This document shows, in pieces, positions 9,011-18,564 of a stretch of DNA of 64,000 nucleotides. The position numbers and the translations under genes are program-made. The notes below the pieces were generated by a model. That model did not search any database. It saw only the letters and a list, made by a program, of their open reading frames with translations, and was not told the origin of the DNA. The stretch is taken from contig NZ_JAKZGR010000004.1 of the NCBI RefSeq assembly GCF_022549675.1, positions 248,001-312,000 on the forward strand, read 5' to 3'. The stretch's first letter is position 1. The number at the start of each line of letters is the position of its first letter. The stretch is from Belliella kenyensis. Its GTDB lineage: Bacteria > Bacteroidota > Bacteroidia > Cytophagales > Cyclobacteriaceae.

Positions 9011-10072
9011 ATGAAGTTAGACAACAAGAAGATTTTCGAGACACTCAATCCCAACAAAGTGTGGGTACCAGTATTGATTGGTCTTGGAATAGTGTTTTTA
9101 ATGTTTTACTTAGACCCAAATGTCAACGCAAAGACATTAAGAGGTGTATTTGATGCGTCTTTTCATGGTATTTTCATAGCTATTCTATTTATACTCTTTA
9201 GAGATATAGGGTACATCTATAGGATAAGAACGATCACAGACAAGCACTTGACTTGGACGCGAGCATTGTATGTGATCATTCTGTGGGAGTTCGCTTCAGC
9301 AGTCACTCCCTCTATCGTCGGCGGTACGGCTGTGGCCATATTTATCCTCAATAAAGAAGGTATCAAACTAGGCAAGGCCATAGCTTACGTCATGGTAACG
9401 GCTATACTTGATAACCTGTTTTTTGTCATCGGAGCACCGATTATATTGTTCCTAGCAAAAGGCGAGATTTTCCCAAGTTCAAGGATAATGGAGATGAGAC
9501 TCGGCAATAGTTTAGAAATCCTTTTCTGGGCTAGCTATGCTCTATATACCATTTATTCCATCATCATGGCTTCTGCGCTATTCTATAGACCAAGGGTTTT
9601 CAAATGGGTATTACTCAAAATCTACTCCATCAAGTGGCTTCAAAAATGGAAACATAGTGCGCATGATTATGGAAATCAAATCATAGAAGCTTCTAAAGAA
9701 CTAAAGGGCAAAAAGAAAGAATATTGGTTACCTATAATAGGAGCTACTATATTTATTTGGAGTTCGAGGTATCTGATGTTAAACGCTCTGATATCTTCCT
9801 ACGAAAGCTTGACTTGGATGGACCATATAATTGTCTTTGCTAGACAGGTGATTATGTGGATTGTGATGATGATATCACCTACCCCTGGTAGCAGCGGAAC
9901 GGCAGAATTTTTCTTTGCTCAGTTTTTCCGAGAGTTCTTGAGTGGTTATACATTTGTGACAAGCATACTTTGGAGAATGCTCACCTATTATCCTTACTTG
10001 ATCTTAGGAGCCATATTTCTACCTAAGTGGATCAAGCAAGTGTTTTTCAAAAAGAAGAAAAAGAAAAATTAG
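9011..10072 (+). CDS. Flippase-like membrane protein (UPF0104, LPG-synthase transmembrane domain)
   Basis: A 353-residue polytopic inner-membrane protein with about eight hydrophobic segments. It resembles the flippase-like domain shared by the N-terminal part of MprF and YbhN proteins: the WEFASAVTPSIVGGTAVA segment near residues 95-112 and the SPTPGSSGTAEFFFAQFF motif near residues 292-309 are typical. It has no aminoacyl-transferase domain, so it is not a full lysyl-phosphatidylglycerol synthase; a lipid-handling role is inferred. The C-terminus is a run of lysines. It follows scpA by three bases and precedes murF-alr by 17, so the three form one operon. Confidence 0.85.
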   Translation: MKLDNKKIFETLNPNKVWVPVLIGLGIVFLMFYLDPNVNAKTLRGVFDASFHGIFIAILFILFRDIGYIYRIRTITDKHLTWTRALYVIILWEFASAVTPSIVGGTAVAIFILNKEGIKLGKAIAYVMVTAILDNLFFVIGAPIILFLAKGEIFPSSRIMEMRLGNSLEILFWASYALYTIYSIIMASALFYRPRVFKWVLLKIYSIKWLQKWKHSAHDYGNQIIEASKELKGKKKEYWLPIIGATIFIWSSRYLMLNALISSYESLTWMDHIIVFARQVIMWIVMMISPTPGSSGTAEFFFAQFFREFLSGYTFVTSILWRMLTYYPYLILGAIFLPKWIKQVFFKKKKKKN

Positions 10073-10089
10073 AATTCGATTCTTTATAA

Positions 10090-12561
10090 ATGATACAAAA
10101 CCTTAGCCTCGCCAATATTAGAAAAATACTTGGTGAAGATAACGTTGATTTGACGGATACAGATCCAGTTATTCAGACGATAATCATAGATTCACGTTCT
10201 GTGATTCAGCCTGAACATACCCTATTTGTAGCTTTAAGAGGGGCAAAATTTGATGGGCACCTATTTATTCCAAGTCTTGTAGAAGCAGGAGTAAAGCACT
10301 TCTTGGTCAGATCAGATTACAATACCCCCCAGGAGATAGAAAAAGATGTCGTATTGTTTCGAGCTTCTGACACAAAAATCGCTCTCCAAAAGCTCTCGAC
10401 TTATATGCGGGATCAGTTTGATCGACCAGTGCTTGCTATCACTGGCAGCAATGGAAAAACGATCATCAAGGAATGGCTTGGCCAAGTGTTGAGTCAAAAA
10501 TTTTCAGTTGCCAAAAGCCCAAAAAGTTACAATAGCCAAGTAGGTGTCCCTTTATCTGTATTTGGTATTGAGGCTTATCACCAAGTGGCTGTTCTAGAGG
10601 CTGGGATTTCAAAACCAAAAGAAATGCAGGTCTTGGAAAATATTATCAAGCCTGACATAGGGATATTTAGTAATATCGGAACCGCACACGAAGAAGGTTT
10701 TGCTTCACAAGAGCAAAAATTGAAAGAGAAGTCAAAACTTTTTATCAATTCAAAATACATAATCTATAGAAAAGATCAGAGGGAAGTCGAGGGTTTTTTG
10801 ACGAGTCATTTTGACCAAGAAAAGCTAATAGCCTGGTCTGACAATCCTGGGTCAGATTACACTTTATCGATAAAAAGAGACTCAGAACACACTAAAATCA
10901 TCTTGATTAAACCAGATTTTGGCATGTTTACTTTTCAAGTGCCATTTTTTGACGAGGCTTCACTGGAGAATATTCGGCACGTAATCATTGGAGCTATCAC
11001 CTTAGGAATGAAAGAATCTGATATTCAGGAGGGGATAAACTTTCTCAAAGCTGTAGACATGAGGCTGACCCTCAAGCCTGGTTATCATCAGAGCCTTATC
11101 ATCGATGATACCTACAACAATGATTTGGCAGGATTGAAACTTGCTTTAGATTTCATGGCTGCACAGCGTCCCAAAAACAGAAAGGTTCTGATCATCTCTG
11201 ACTTGATGCAAGTCGGAAATGTGGAGGAGGTCTACCAAGAGGTTCAGAAGCTAATCATATTTCATGAAATCGATCTTCTCATAGGAGTGGGTCAACATAT
11301 TCATCTTTTGAAAACGGGTCTATCCTGTGAGCAGCAATACTTTCAAGACACTGCTAGCTTGCTAGAAGGCTTACAGGAAGATGCTTTTGAAAATGATTTG
11401 ATCTTGGTGACTGGTGCTAGGATTTTTGAGTTTGAAAAAGTTGTCAATAAACTGCAACAAAGAATACATGGAACTACCTTGGAGATCAACCTAAATGCTC
11501 TGACTCATAATTACAACTTCTATAAAACCAAAATTCTGCCAAGTACCAAAATCATGGTAATGGTGAAAGCCTTTGCTTACGGTGGTGGAGCTATTGAAAT
11601 AGCAAATCACCTCCAACAGCTGAAGGCAGACTATTTGGCTGTGGCTTATACCGATGAGGGCGTCGCATTAAGAGAACAAGGAATAAGTCTTCCAATCATG
11701 GTATTGAATCCCGCTCAGGAATCCTTTCACCTTTTACAGAAGCATGAATTGGAGCCAGTGGTTTACAGTCCTGAATTTTTTATACAATTAGGTAAATATT
11801 GTAGACTCCAGCACTTTAAGATGAAAATTCATCTTGACTTAGATACAGGTATGCACCGACTGGGATTTGACTTGAGTCAATTAGGAGATCTTAAAGTATT
11901 GACAGAGCGATTCCCTGAGCTACAGGTCACTAGCTTGTATACACATCTAGTGGGAGCAGATGATGTTGAGCATGAGGATTTTTCTTTGAAGCAACTAGCT
12001 TTGTTTTCAAAAATGTGCGAACAAATTGCAGGATTTCTGGGTCATTTACCCCTTAGACATGCGCTCAATTCTGCAGGAATCATAAGATATCCTGCCTATC
12101 AATTCGACATGGTGAGGTTGGGAATCGGCCTTTATGGAGTGGAGGTCAATGGAATACATGATACATCACTAAGGTCTATTTCTTCCTTGAAAACAACCAT
12201 ATCTCAAATTAAGCATATTGAAGCAGGCGAAACAATTGGCTATAGTAGAAGGGGGAAATTGAAAGCTGCGGGAAAAATCGCCACAATTGCCATAGGGTAT
12301 GCGGATGGATATGATCGCAGATTTAGCAATGGTGTAGGATCTGTGATGATAAATGGACAAAAAGCTCCAATCATAGGCAATGTATGCATGGACATGTGTA
12401 TGGTGGATGTCTCATCCATCAATGCCAAAGAAGGTGATGAAGTTCTTATCTATGGCCCTGGTATATCGCTTAAAGAGCTTGCAAAGAACATAGGGACCAT
12501 CCCATATGAACTGCTCACAAACATCAGCAGCAGGGTAAAGAGAGTGTATTACTTGGATTAA
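10090..12561 (+). CDS. murF-alr: Bifunctional UDP-MurNAc-tripeptide--D-Ala-D-Ala ligase / alanine racemase
   Basis: One 823-residue chain joins MurF (about residues 1-455) to alanine racemase (about 460-823). MurF adds D-Ala-D-Ala to the peptidoglycan precursor; Alr makes the D-Ala, so the fusion holds two linked steps of cell-wall synthesis. The MurF part has the Mur-ligase ATP loop TGSNGKT at 118-124 and the IIDDTYNND segment. The racemase part has the PLP lysine K493 in VMVKAFAYGGG, where most racemases have KADAYGHG, and the second catalytic region GYSRR with Y718. Both domains look complete. The fusion is known in Bacteroidota. It is last in an operon with scpA. Confidence 0.95.
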   Translation: MIQNLSLANIRKILGEDNVDLTDTDPVIQTIIIDSRSVIQPEHTLFVALRGAKFDGHLFIPSLVEAGVKHFLVRSDYNTPQEIEKDVVLFRASDTKIALQKLSTYMRDQFDRPVLAITGSNGKTIIKEWLGQVLSQKFSVAKSPKSYNSQVGVPLSVFGIEAYHQVAVLEAGISKPKEMQVLENIIKPDIGIFSNIGTAHEEGFASQEQKLKEKSKLFINSKYIIYRKDQREVEGFLTSHFDQEKLIAWSDNPGSDYTLSIKRDSEHTKIILIKPDFGMFTFQVPFFDEASLENIRHVIIGAITLGMKESDIQEGINFLKAVDMRLTLKPGYHQSLIIDDTYNNDLAGLKLALDFMAAQRPKNRKVLIISDLMQVGNVEEVYQEVQKLIIFHEIDLLIGVGQHIHLLKTGLSCEQQYFQDTASLLEGLQEDAFENDLILVTGARIFEFEKVVNKLQQRIHGTTLEINLNALTHNYNFYKTKILPSTKIMVMVKAFAYGGGAIEIANHLQQLKADYLAVAYTDEGVALREQGISLPIMVLNPAQESFHLLQKHELEPVVYSPEFFIQLGKYCRLQHFKMKIHLDLDTGMHRLGFDLSQLGDLKVLTERFPELQVTSLYTHLVGADDVEHEDFSLKQLALFSKMCEQIAGFLGHLPLRHALNSAGIIRYPAYQFDMVRLGIGLYGVEVNGIHDTSLRSISSLKTTISQIKHIEAGETIGYSRRGKLKAAGKIATIAIGYADGYDRRFSNGVGSVMINGQKAPIIGNVCMDMCMVDVSSINAKEGDEVLIYGPGISLKELAKNIGTIPYELLTNISSRVKRVYYLD

Positions 12562-12632
12562 TTTCCCTAAAAAACAGATTGTAAAAATCATCTGTTGAAA
12601 TGTACCAATCTTAATATTTTATAGATTAAATG

Positions 12633-12674
12633 AAAAAGCCTTCAAAAATATCAGTGTAGATTTGAAGGCTTTTA
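12633..12674. terminator. Bidirectional terminator between murF-alr and the AsmA gene
   Basis: Stem AAAAAGCCTTCAAA / TTTGAAGGCTTTTA around a short loop, placed between two convergent genes. A/T tracts on both sides serve both strands. Confidence 0.8.
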
Positions 12675-12678
12675 TGTA

Positions 12679-15675
12679 TTAATTTCCAGATTTTGTAGTA
12701 TCAGGCTTCGCAGCAGGTCTATTTCTGTTACCTAGCACCCCTTTAAGTACGTTTTTGGCTTCTTCCACTGCCCGGTCTTTGGTGTCAGCCACTTTACGCT
12801 CTGCTTCTCTTTTGGCAGAATCCTGCAGCGCTTCAGCCCTAGATCTTAATTCATTTTTCACACTATCCTCTGCTGCCTTGAATTGTTCTGTAGCTTTAGC
12901 TTGAAGATTCTCTCGTTCATTGTTGACTCGAGATCTTAGGGCATTGGTGAGTAATGTCTCTATGGAATTTCCACCAGCCAAGCCAACTCTGGGGTTTCCA
13001 TATGTCCCACCCAAGGTAATTGCCACAGGAATCAAAGTTGAAGCATTAGCTTCTGTCCCTGCTATAGTAGCCAGTAAATTATTGGCCTGAGCACCAAATC
13101 TCCCTGCTGGAACTTGCATATTGAGGAGGTAATTAATACTTCCATCAAAACCTGTACTACCTTGAACGTTGGCTTGATAATCCCATAACCTAAGGTCAAC
13201 AGGGCTTAGGTTCAATACCCCATTATCAATTTTGACAGGTAAATTTAGGTTTCTAAACTGTAAAGTATTCGTGTCATTTAGCCTTGTGAGATTGGTGACA
13301 CTTTGTACTAGCGGACTATTTTGATAAGCTGCTTCTAGTACCCGTAAGACGCCCTTACCATCAAGTGACGAAAGTATGGGCATCATGTCTTGACCCAAAA
13401 GTCCAGAAAAGTCCATTTTTGTGGAGAATTTACCTGTAAGATGTTGCGCTACAGGGGCAAGGACCTTGACTGTATTCAGCTTATCAAATGCCTCAGCAAT
13501 GCTTAGGTCTATTACATTGAAGTTGAAGTCAAACTTCGGCGCTGTAATGTCTCTTGGGTCATAGGAACCGTTCATCACCAATTGTCCTCCCAGAGCATTC
13601 ATCGACGCATCGCTAAAGCTCAATACACCATCTTTAAGTGCCATATTACCTTTCACTTGCTTCAAGTTCAAATTGTCATAAATCACTTCCCCTGCATTCA
13701 CAGACATGGTGAAGTCTATGTTCTTTGGTAATTCAATAACAGAAAGCTCTGACTCCTCAGCAGCGTCTGATTCTGTTAGCCATTGGTTCACATTGAATTT
13801 ACTTGACTCTAAGCTAAGCTGCCCTTTTAATGTCTCATTTTCCTTCAATAAATAATTCATGTAATTTGATAGAAATCCAGTAGCTGTCAAGGGACTTTCT
13901 CCTACTCGCGAGTCAAACTTCGATAGGTTAATTCTTGCTGGAGTAAAATCTGCCTGTGCTTCATTGATCCTGATACCTTGAGGAAGATCAAGAGAAGTAT
14001 AATAAAATTTTTCTACTCCTAAACTCCCTTTTGTATCCAGTCTATCGAACCTTTCGAGCTCGACATCTTTATAAGAACCTTTAGAGTTTAAGTCGGCACG
14101 AATTTTACCTTCCATGATGGTATTGTCCATGGGGAAGATGGCCATCAATTTCCCAATATCGACAGTCCCTTGAATAGCTCCATCCCATTGAAGTAGCTCA
14201 AAATCTCTGATTTGTAGATTACCAGTGATGTCTTCATCTTCAAGTTCAAATTCAAATTTGCTTAAATCAACCAAAAAATCCGTCATCTGACCTGAGTTAT
14301 TGACAATACTCGCATTTACATTGAGTTTTTCTATCGGTGCAGGGTATTCATTACTTTTGATAAAACCATTGCTAAGCAGCATTTTGGCATTGATAGCTGG
14401 TAGCATATTTGCGACAGAATCATAGCGCCCTTTAGCAGTGGCGTTCACATCTAACATACCCTTCAATGCCATTCCTTCTATCGGGAAAATTGAGGTAACT
14501 TCCTCTAGGTTCAACTTGCCCACAAGTCTACCATCTATATCATAAGTCACTAGATTTTCTAAAAGCAGATTCCCTGAAATTGGGTTGCTTCCAAAGTTCA
14601 GAGAAAATGTCGGAATGTGAACTTTCGTTAGGTCAAGGTTATTGCTCGTATTTACAATTTGCATATCTAGCTGTACATCACTCACTGGACGTGGCAAATC
14701 AGGATATTGAAACATACCGTCTACTATCTTAAGACCTATATCAAAGGATGGGAAACTTGTCTCATTCATGACTCCTTTAAAGAACCCCTTGAAGTCCATT
14801 GTCCCAGACGTATTCAATCCTGAGAAACTTTCGGTGTATATACCTGGCACTAATGAAAGGATGCTTTTGAAGGTGTTATTTCTTCCTTCAAAATTCAAAT
14901 CAAAATCAATGTCATCCGAAGGAAGTGCAACATGTCCATAAAGATCAAATAGGAAATCATTCAATTGAAAATCACCATCAGCAAATGCAAATTTCATATT
15001 AGCCATATCTACATCTATGGCAGTTTTTCCTTTAAAGTTCTTGTTTTTTAGGTAATTGGTCCCATCAAAAGTGACATCTGCTATCAAGGCTTCCATGGTC
15101 ACTGGTAATCGGTATTGATCAGCAGTGAAATCGCCCTTTCCTTCGAGCTGGACATTTCCCAAAGCCATGAAGAACCCAGAGCTTCTATCATTATAAATAA
15201 AGTCTAAATTGTTAAGCTCTATCAAATCAATATTAATCTGAAAATTACTCTCAGATACTTCTTGAGATTCTGAGGGAATGGCTATATCATAATTTGCTTG
15301 ACCATCTTCCAAAACCTTAACATAAAGACTTCCCCCATCTAAGTGTACCCCTGTCAATGAAGGGACATCTGAAAATAAAATGGACCAAAGGTTAAAATCT
15401 ACCTGCATCCTATTCACATGGACTAAGGTGTCATTCTGAAAGGGGGGATTTCCTGTGATACCAAAATCCCTCAAGGTAACACTAATATCAGGAAACCTCC
15501 GAAATACACTGAGGCTGATGTTTCTAAAATCATAATGTACTTGTGCATTGACAGATCCTGCTATCTCTCTGTCCACACGTTCCAAGATTTTATCTTTAAA
15601 GATAAAAGGTGTAGCCACTAATGCTACGAGTAGAAATGCAAAAATCGCAAGTATAATATAGACTGCCTTTTTCAT
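12679..15675 (-). CDS. AsmA-family envelope protein
   Basis: A 998-residue protein with one N-terminal membrane anchor (about residues 4-27) and a long repetitive beta-rich body, the layout of AsmA/YhdP/TamB-type bridge proteins now thought to move phospholipids between the membranes. The N-terminus (membrane helix, then FKDKILERVDREI and a VHYDFRNISLSVFRRFPDISV block) is typical of Bacteroidota AsmA-like proteins, as is a C-terminal AsmA-2 region (LPVKIDNGVLNL...). The last 80 or so residues are highly charged and helical (K/E/A-rich), probably coiled coil. It lies alone between a terminator and the upstream phosphatase gene, with a 123-base gap. Function in lipid transport is inference from the family. 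Confidence 0.85.
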   Translation of the reverse strand: MKKAVYIILAIFAFLLVALVATPFIFKDKILERVDREIAGSVNAQVHYDFRNISLSVFRRFPDISVTLRDFGITGNPPFQNDTLVHVNRMQVDFNLWSILFSDVPSLTGVHLDGGSLYVKVLEDGQANYDIAIPSESQEVSESNFQINIDLIELNNLDFIYNDRSSGFFMALGNVQLEGKGDFTADQYRLPVTMEALIADVTFDGTNYLKNKNFKGKTAIDVDMANMKFAFADGDFQLNDFLFDLYGHVALPSDDIDFDLNFEGRNNTFKSILSLVPGIYTESFSGLNTSGTMDFKGFFKGVMNETSFPSFDIGLKIVDGMFQYPDLPRPVSDVQLDMQIVNTSNNLDLTKVHIPTFSLNFGSNPISGNLLLENLVTYDIDGRLVGKLNLEEVTSIFPIEGMALKGMLDVNATAKGRYDSVANMLPAINAKMLLSNGFIKSNEYPAPIEKLNVNASIVNNSGQMTDFLVDLSKFEFELEDEDITGNLQIRDFELLQWDGAIQGTVDIGKLMAIFPMDNTIMEGKIRADLNSKGSYKDVELERFDRLDTKGSLGVEKFYYTSLDLPQGIRINEAQADFTPARINLSKFDSRVGESPLTATGFLSNYMNYLLKENETLKGQLSLESSKFNVNQWLTESDAAEESELSVIELPKNIDFTMSVNAGEVIYDNLNLKQVKGNMALKDGVLSFSDASMNALGGQLVMNGSYDPRDITAPKFDFNFNVIDLSIAEAFDKLNTVKVLAPVAQHLTGKFSTKMDFSGLLGQDMMPILSSLDGKGVLRVLEAAYQNSPLVQSVTNLTRLNDTNTLQFRNLNLPVKIDNGVLNLSPVDLRLWDYQANVQGSTGFDGSINYLLNMQVPAGRFGAQANNLLATIAGTEANASTLIPVAITLGGTYGNPRVGLAGGNSIETLLTNALRSRVNNERENLQAKATEQFKAAEDSVKNELRSRAEALQDSAKREAERKVADTKDRAVEEAKNVLKGVLGNRNRPAAKPDTTKSGN

Positions 15676-15798
15676 GTTTTCGAAAATTTAATTTATACTG
15701 TTATTCAACGGAAATCAACCATTAGAGATCATGACTCTCAGGCAAGTTTTTGAAGATTTGTTCTAGGAATGGGAAACTCTTCTCAAAAAGTCTTCGAG

Positions 15799-16611
15799 CT
15801 ATTCAATATTCCAATGCTGCCGAAGAACTTTCCAAAACTCCTCGTGAACCTTGCCATTACTGGCTAAAATCTCCCTCCCAAAAATGAAATCATCACCTTT
15901 TCGAAAGTCAGTCACTTGGCCTCCAGCCTCTTGAACTATCAAAGACCCTGCCGCAACATCATAGGAATTCAAGTTGTACTCAAAATATGCGTCCATCCTT
16001 CCACACGCTACATAACATAAGTCTGCCGCAGCGCTACCAAGCCTTCGCAATCCGTGAGATTTCTGCATCAATGATTTGAGTATGGCAAGGTACTCATCAA
16101 TACTTTCAAAAGCACTGTAAGGAAAGCCTGTCGCTATGAGACACTCTGATAGACTTGGAGCATTGCTTACTTTGATTTTTGTGTCATTACAGTAGGCCCC
16201 TTGCCCTTTCAAAGCATAGAAACATTCGTGAAGGTTGATTTCATAGACCACGCCGAGCACTATCTCTTGATCTTTCATCAATCCTATACTTACACAAAAT
16301 ATAGGAATTCCGTGGATAAAATTAGTCGTTCCATCTAGTGGATCTATGATCCATGTATAAGCCTTGGTTTCATCAGATTTTGTACCTTCTTCTGTTATAA
16401 AACCTGCCTCAGGTAAAATCTCACTCAACTTGGTTACAATGATTTTTTCAGCTTCTTTATCTACATAAGAAACCATGTCGTTGAGTCCCTTTGACTCAAC
16501 TTTTGAAATGTCAAAAACTTGACGCTCTCTTCTAATAAATGCTCCCGCTTCTTTTGCTATGCTTTTAGTCTGATCCAAAATCAGGTTCAAATCAATCATA
16601 ATATCTTTCAA
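15799..16611 (-). CDS. Inositol-monophosphatase family protein
   Basis: Mg-dependent sugar-phosphate phosphatase of the IMPase/SuhB/FBPase superfamily, 270 residues, cytosolic. The metal-binding motifs are intact: E74-E75 (FITEEG), WIIDPLDGTTNFIHG with D90 and D93, and the later Asp in SYDVAAGSLIVQEAGG. The substrate may be inositol phosphate, fructose-1,6-bisphosphate or PAP; the sequence alone does not settle it. Another in-frame ATG is at residue 5. It may be cotranscribed with the AsmA gene downstream; no terminator was seen in the 123-base gap. Confidence 0.9.
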   Translation of the reverse strand: MKDIMIDLNLILDQTKSIAKEAGAFIRRERQVFDISKVESKGLNDMVSYVDKEAEKIIVTKLSEILPEAGFITEEGTKSDETKAYTWIIDPLDGTTNFIHGIPIFCVSIGLMKDQEIVLGVVYEINLHECFYALKGQGAYCNDTKIKVSNAPSLSECLIATGFPYSAFESIDEYLAILKSLMQKSHGLRRLGSAAADLCYVACGRMDAYFEYNLNSYDVAAGSLIVQEAGGQVTDFRKGDDFIFGREILASNGKVHEEFWKVLRQHWNIE

Positions 16612-16744
16612 AGTTTAAATAGGTGTAATGTCTTTATTAGTCAAAGCCCCTTTTAGAATTGTAGTGTATCCGCTTTTATACAAGAAGAAGTATTGCATAC
16701 AAATAATAGATTACTTCGGAATTAGTATCAACTGGTAACTTTTC

Positions 16745-16785
16745 CGTCTAGGCAGATACAGCCCGCCACATCGGACAGTTATCTA
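16745..16785. repeat. Small inverted-repeat element of higher GC
   Basis: In an otherwise AT-rich gap, a GC-richer patch has the form TCCG-N4-GGC-N11-GCC-N4-CGGA, a broken inverted repeat. It has no T-run and no coding frame. It may be a fragment of a dispersed repeat; no second full copy was found in the window. Confidence 0.3.
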
Positions 16786-16862
16786 TTAATTTCTGGATCT
16801 TGAATATCCCAAATTGTGACTTGGTTACTGGCTTCTTTGCGGATATGCATTTGGATTAATAA

Positions 16863-17552
16863 TCATTTGGTTTTGCCTTGTACGGTAAGGACGATTTCTC
16901 CTTTGATAGGATGCTCTTCATAATAGCTGATAAGCTCTTCTAAGGTCCCTCTTATATTTTCTTCATATAGCTTGGTCAACTCTCTTGAAACACAAGCCAT
17001 TCTGTCTGGTCCAAATGCTTCGGAGAACTGCACCAAAGTCTTCATCAATCGGTGTGGGGACTCATAGAATATCATCGTTCTCTCTTCATGAATCAGGTTT
17101 TCTATTCGAGTTTTCCTTCCTTTTTTGTGTGGAAGAAACCCCTCAAAAACAAATCTATCGTTGGGTAATCCTGAGTTGACCAGTGCGGGAACGAAAGCCG
17201 TAGCACCTGGCAAGCAATTGACCTCTAGGTCAGCTTCCCTAGCAGCTCTTACAAGCAAAAAACCAGGGTCGGAAATGGCAGGTGTACCTGCATCGCTACA
17301 AAGTGCCAATACTTCACCTTTCTCCATCCTTTCTACAAGCTTCTCCACCGTCTTATGTTCATTGAATATATGATAGCTTTGAAGAGGTCTTTGAATCTCT
17401 AGGTGCTTTAGGAGCTTGCCAGTGGTTCTAGTATCTTCTGCCAAAATAACATCTACAGATCTTAGAACTTCAATTGCCCTCAATGTAATGTCTCCTAGAT
17501 TACCAATCGGTGTGGGAATCAAATATAGACTAATGTGTTTCTCTTCACTCAT
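16863..17552 (-). CDS. rsmI: 16S rRNA (cytidine1402-2'-O)-methyltransferase
   Basis: SAM-dependent methyltransferase of the tetrapyrrole-methylase fold that 2'-O-methylates C1402 of 16S rRNA. Seen are LYLIPTPIGNLGDITLRA near the start, VILAEDTRTTGKLLKHL, the SAM-site run CSDAGTPAISDPG, PGATAFVPALVNSGLP and FYESPHRLMKTL, all RsmI landmarks. I place the start at the ATG at 17552, two bases past the stop of the pterin dehydratase gene; an in-frame ATG at 17564 would overlap that gene by 11 bases. Length from 17552 is 229 residues, normal for the family. Confidence 0.95.
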   Translation of the reverse strand: MSEEKHISLYLIPTPIGNLGDITLRAIEVLRSVDVILAEDTRTTGKLLKHLEIQRPLQSYHIFNEHKTVEKLVERMEKGEVLALCSDAGTPAISDPGFLLVRAAREADLEVNCLPGATAFVPALVNSGLPNDRFVFEGFLPHKKGRKTRIENLIHEERTMIFYESPHRLMKTLVQFSEAFGPDRMACVSRELTKLYEENIRGTLEELISYYEEHPIKGEIVLTVQGKTK

Positions 17553-17553
17553 A

Positions 17554-17787
17554 TCAGATCGCATCGATCGCTTTTGCTAGTTTATGGTCTTTATCTGTAA
17601 CTTTATTGCCTTCGTCATGAGTGGTAAGCTCTATAGAAACTTTATTGTATACATTACTCCAATTTGGATGATGACCTTGCATTTCTGCTAAAAATGCTAC
17701 CCTTGTCATAAATGCAAAAGCCTCTTGAAAATCTTCGAATTCAAAAGTTTTGATCAATTTATTATCTCTTTCTTGCCACATATGCAT
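17554..17787 (-). CDS. 4a-hydroxytetrahydrobiopterin (pterin-4a-carbinolamine) dehydratase
   Basis: Small PCD/DCoH-family enzyme that recycles the carbinolamine formed by pterin-dependent hydroxylases. The core is clear: [21 protein letters not shown], then the catalytic block [22 protein letters not shown] start it at ATG 17787, giving 77 residues beginning MHMWQERDN, which matches the normal family N-terminus; an in-frame ATG at 17829 would add 14 basic residues. No aromatic amino acid hydroxylase is nearby, so its substrate partner is unknown. It is directly upstream of rsmI and probably cotranscribed. Confidence 0.9.
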   Translation of the reverse strand: MHMWQERDNKLIKTFEFEDFQEAFAFMTRVAFLAEMQGHHPNWSNVYNKVSIELTTHDEGNKVTDKDHKLAKAIDAI

Positions 17788-18182
17788 TTTTAATTTTCTG
17801 ATTATACGCTTTTTTGCCAGCAACTTCAATTCATTGGCTCAACCGGTTGTTAATGCTCAATATCCATAAGTATCCAATATCAATTTATATCGGAAGTTAG
17901 ATAAATCGGAATTTTGTAATGTTATTGGCAAAGTTCCGTATATCCATATTGAATTTTAATGTTTATCCACCTCCATCCAGAAGATGTGTTTTTTTTAACT
18001 TAATATTACTTACAAATCAGTCCTTGATAGCGACTTATCCTCAAATGGTCAATAAATAAAGACTGGATTCATGATGGAAAATATCCAATAATATCTGACA
18101 CTTGTATATGCGAGTATGATTCTACTAGCAGAATCTTTAGGGAAATATGTTAGTAGTTATCAATACCACACAAATCACGCCA
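17788..18182. other. Non-coding gap between the PCD gene and DUF493 gene
   Basis: Nearly 400 bases without a credible gene on either strand. It is AT-rich and has several short imperfect repeats (two CGGAA(G/T)TT copies near 17890-17920, and ATATCC/GGATAT-like words), but no stem with a T-run, no tRNA and no riboswitch that I can recognise. Confidence 0.4.
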
Positions 18183-18449
18183 CTACAAGGATATCACTCC
18201 TTCAATCTTTGCTGCTCTTTCATATACATCAAGTACTGCGTCGCTTGATCCCATCATAGCTTTTATAGTAGCACTCACATAAGTACCTTTGCTTGAGCTT
18301 TTCAATTCCATCTCATTGTTTGGTAGCAATGCCGCCACTTCGTCTTCTTTACCGGCCTGTACGATAAATTTGAACATATATAATGCTGGAAATGTGGTCT
18401 GTGCTTCAAGCTTTTCTTTGAAAGCTTCTTTATCGAATGTGTTTTTCAT
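18183..18449 (-). CDS. DUF493-family protein (YbeD-like)
   Basis: An 88-residue cytosolic protein. The FPALYMFKFIVQAG strand, the middle SSSKGTYVSATIKAMM and the end DAVLDVYERAAKIEGVISL match the small ferredoxin-like DUF493/YbeD fold, thought to bind ligands in a regulatory way; the exact role is unknown. The gene stands alone on the minus strand, with the ppiD terminator upstream of it. Only the family call is supported. Confidence 0.8.
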   Translation of the reverse strand: MKNTFDKEAFKEKLEAQTTFPALYMFKFIVQAGKEDEVAALLPNNEMELKSSSKGTYVSATIKAMMGSSDAVLDVYERAAKIEGVISL

Positions 18450-18514
18450 AATTAACCCTAAGTTACCGCTTATAGTCTATTCAACCTGAAAAAATAAAAT
18501 AAAATTCAGTCACA

Positions 18515-18543
18515 AAAAAACCCGTGATACTGTCACGGGTTTC
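18515..18543 (-). terminator. Terminator of the ppiD-like gene
   Basis: Stem AAACCCGTGA / TCACGGGTTT with a five-base loop, followed on the minus strand by TTTTTTTG. It lies about 20 bases past the ppiD-like stop. Confidence 0.88.
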
Positions 18544-18564
18544 TGTCTTATTATTTTCTAATCA

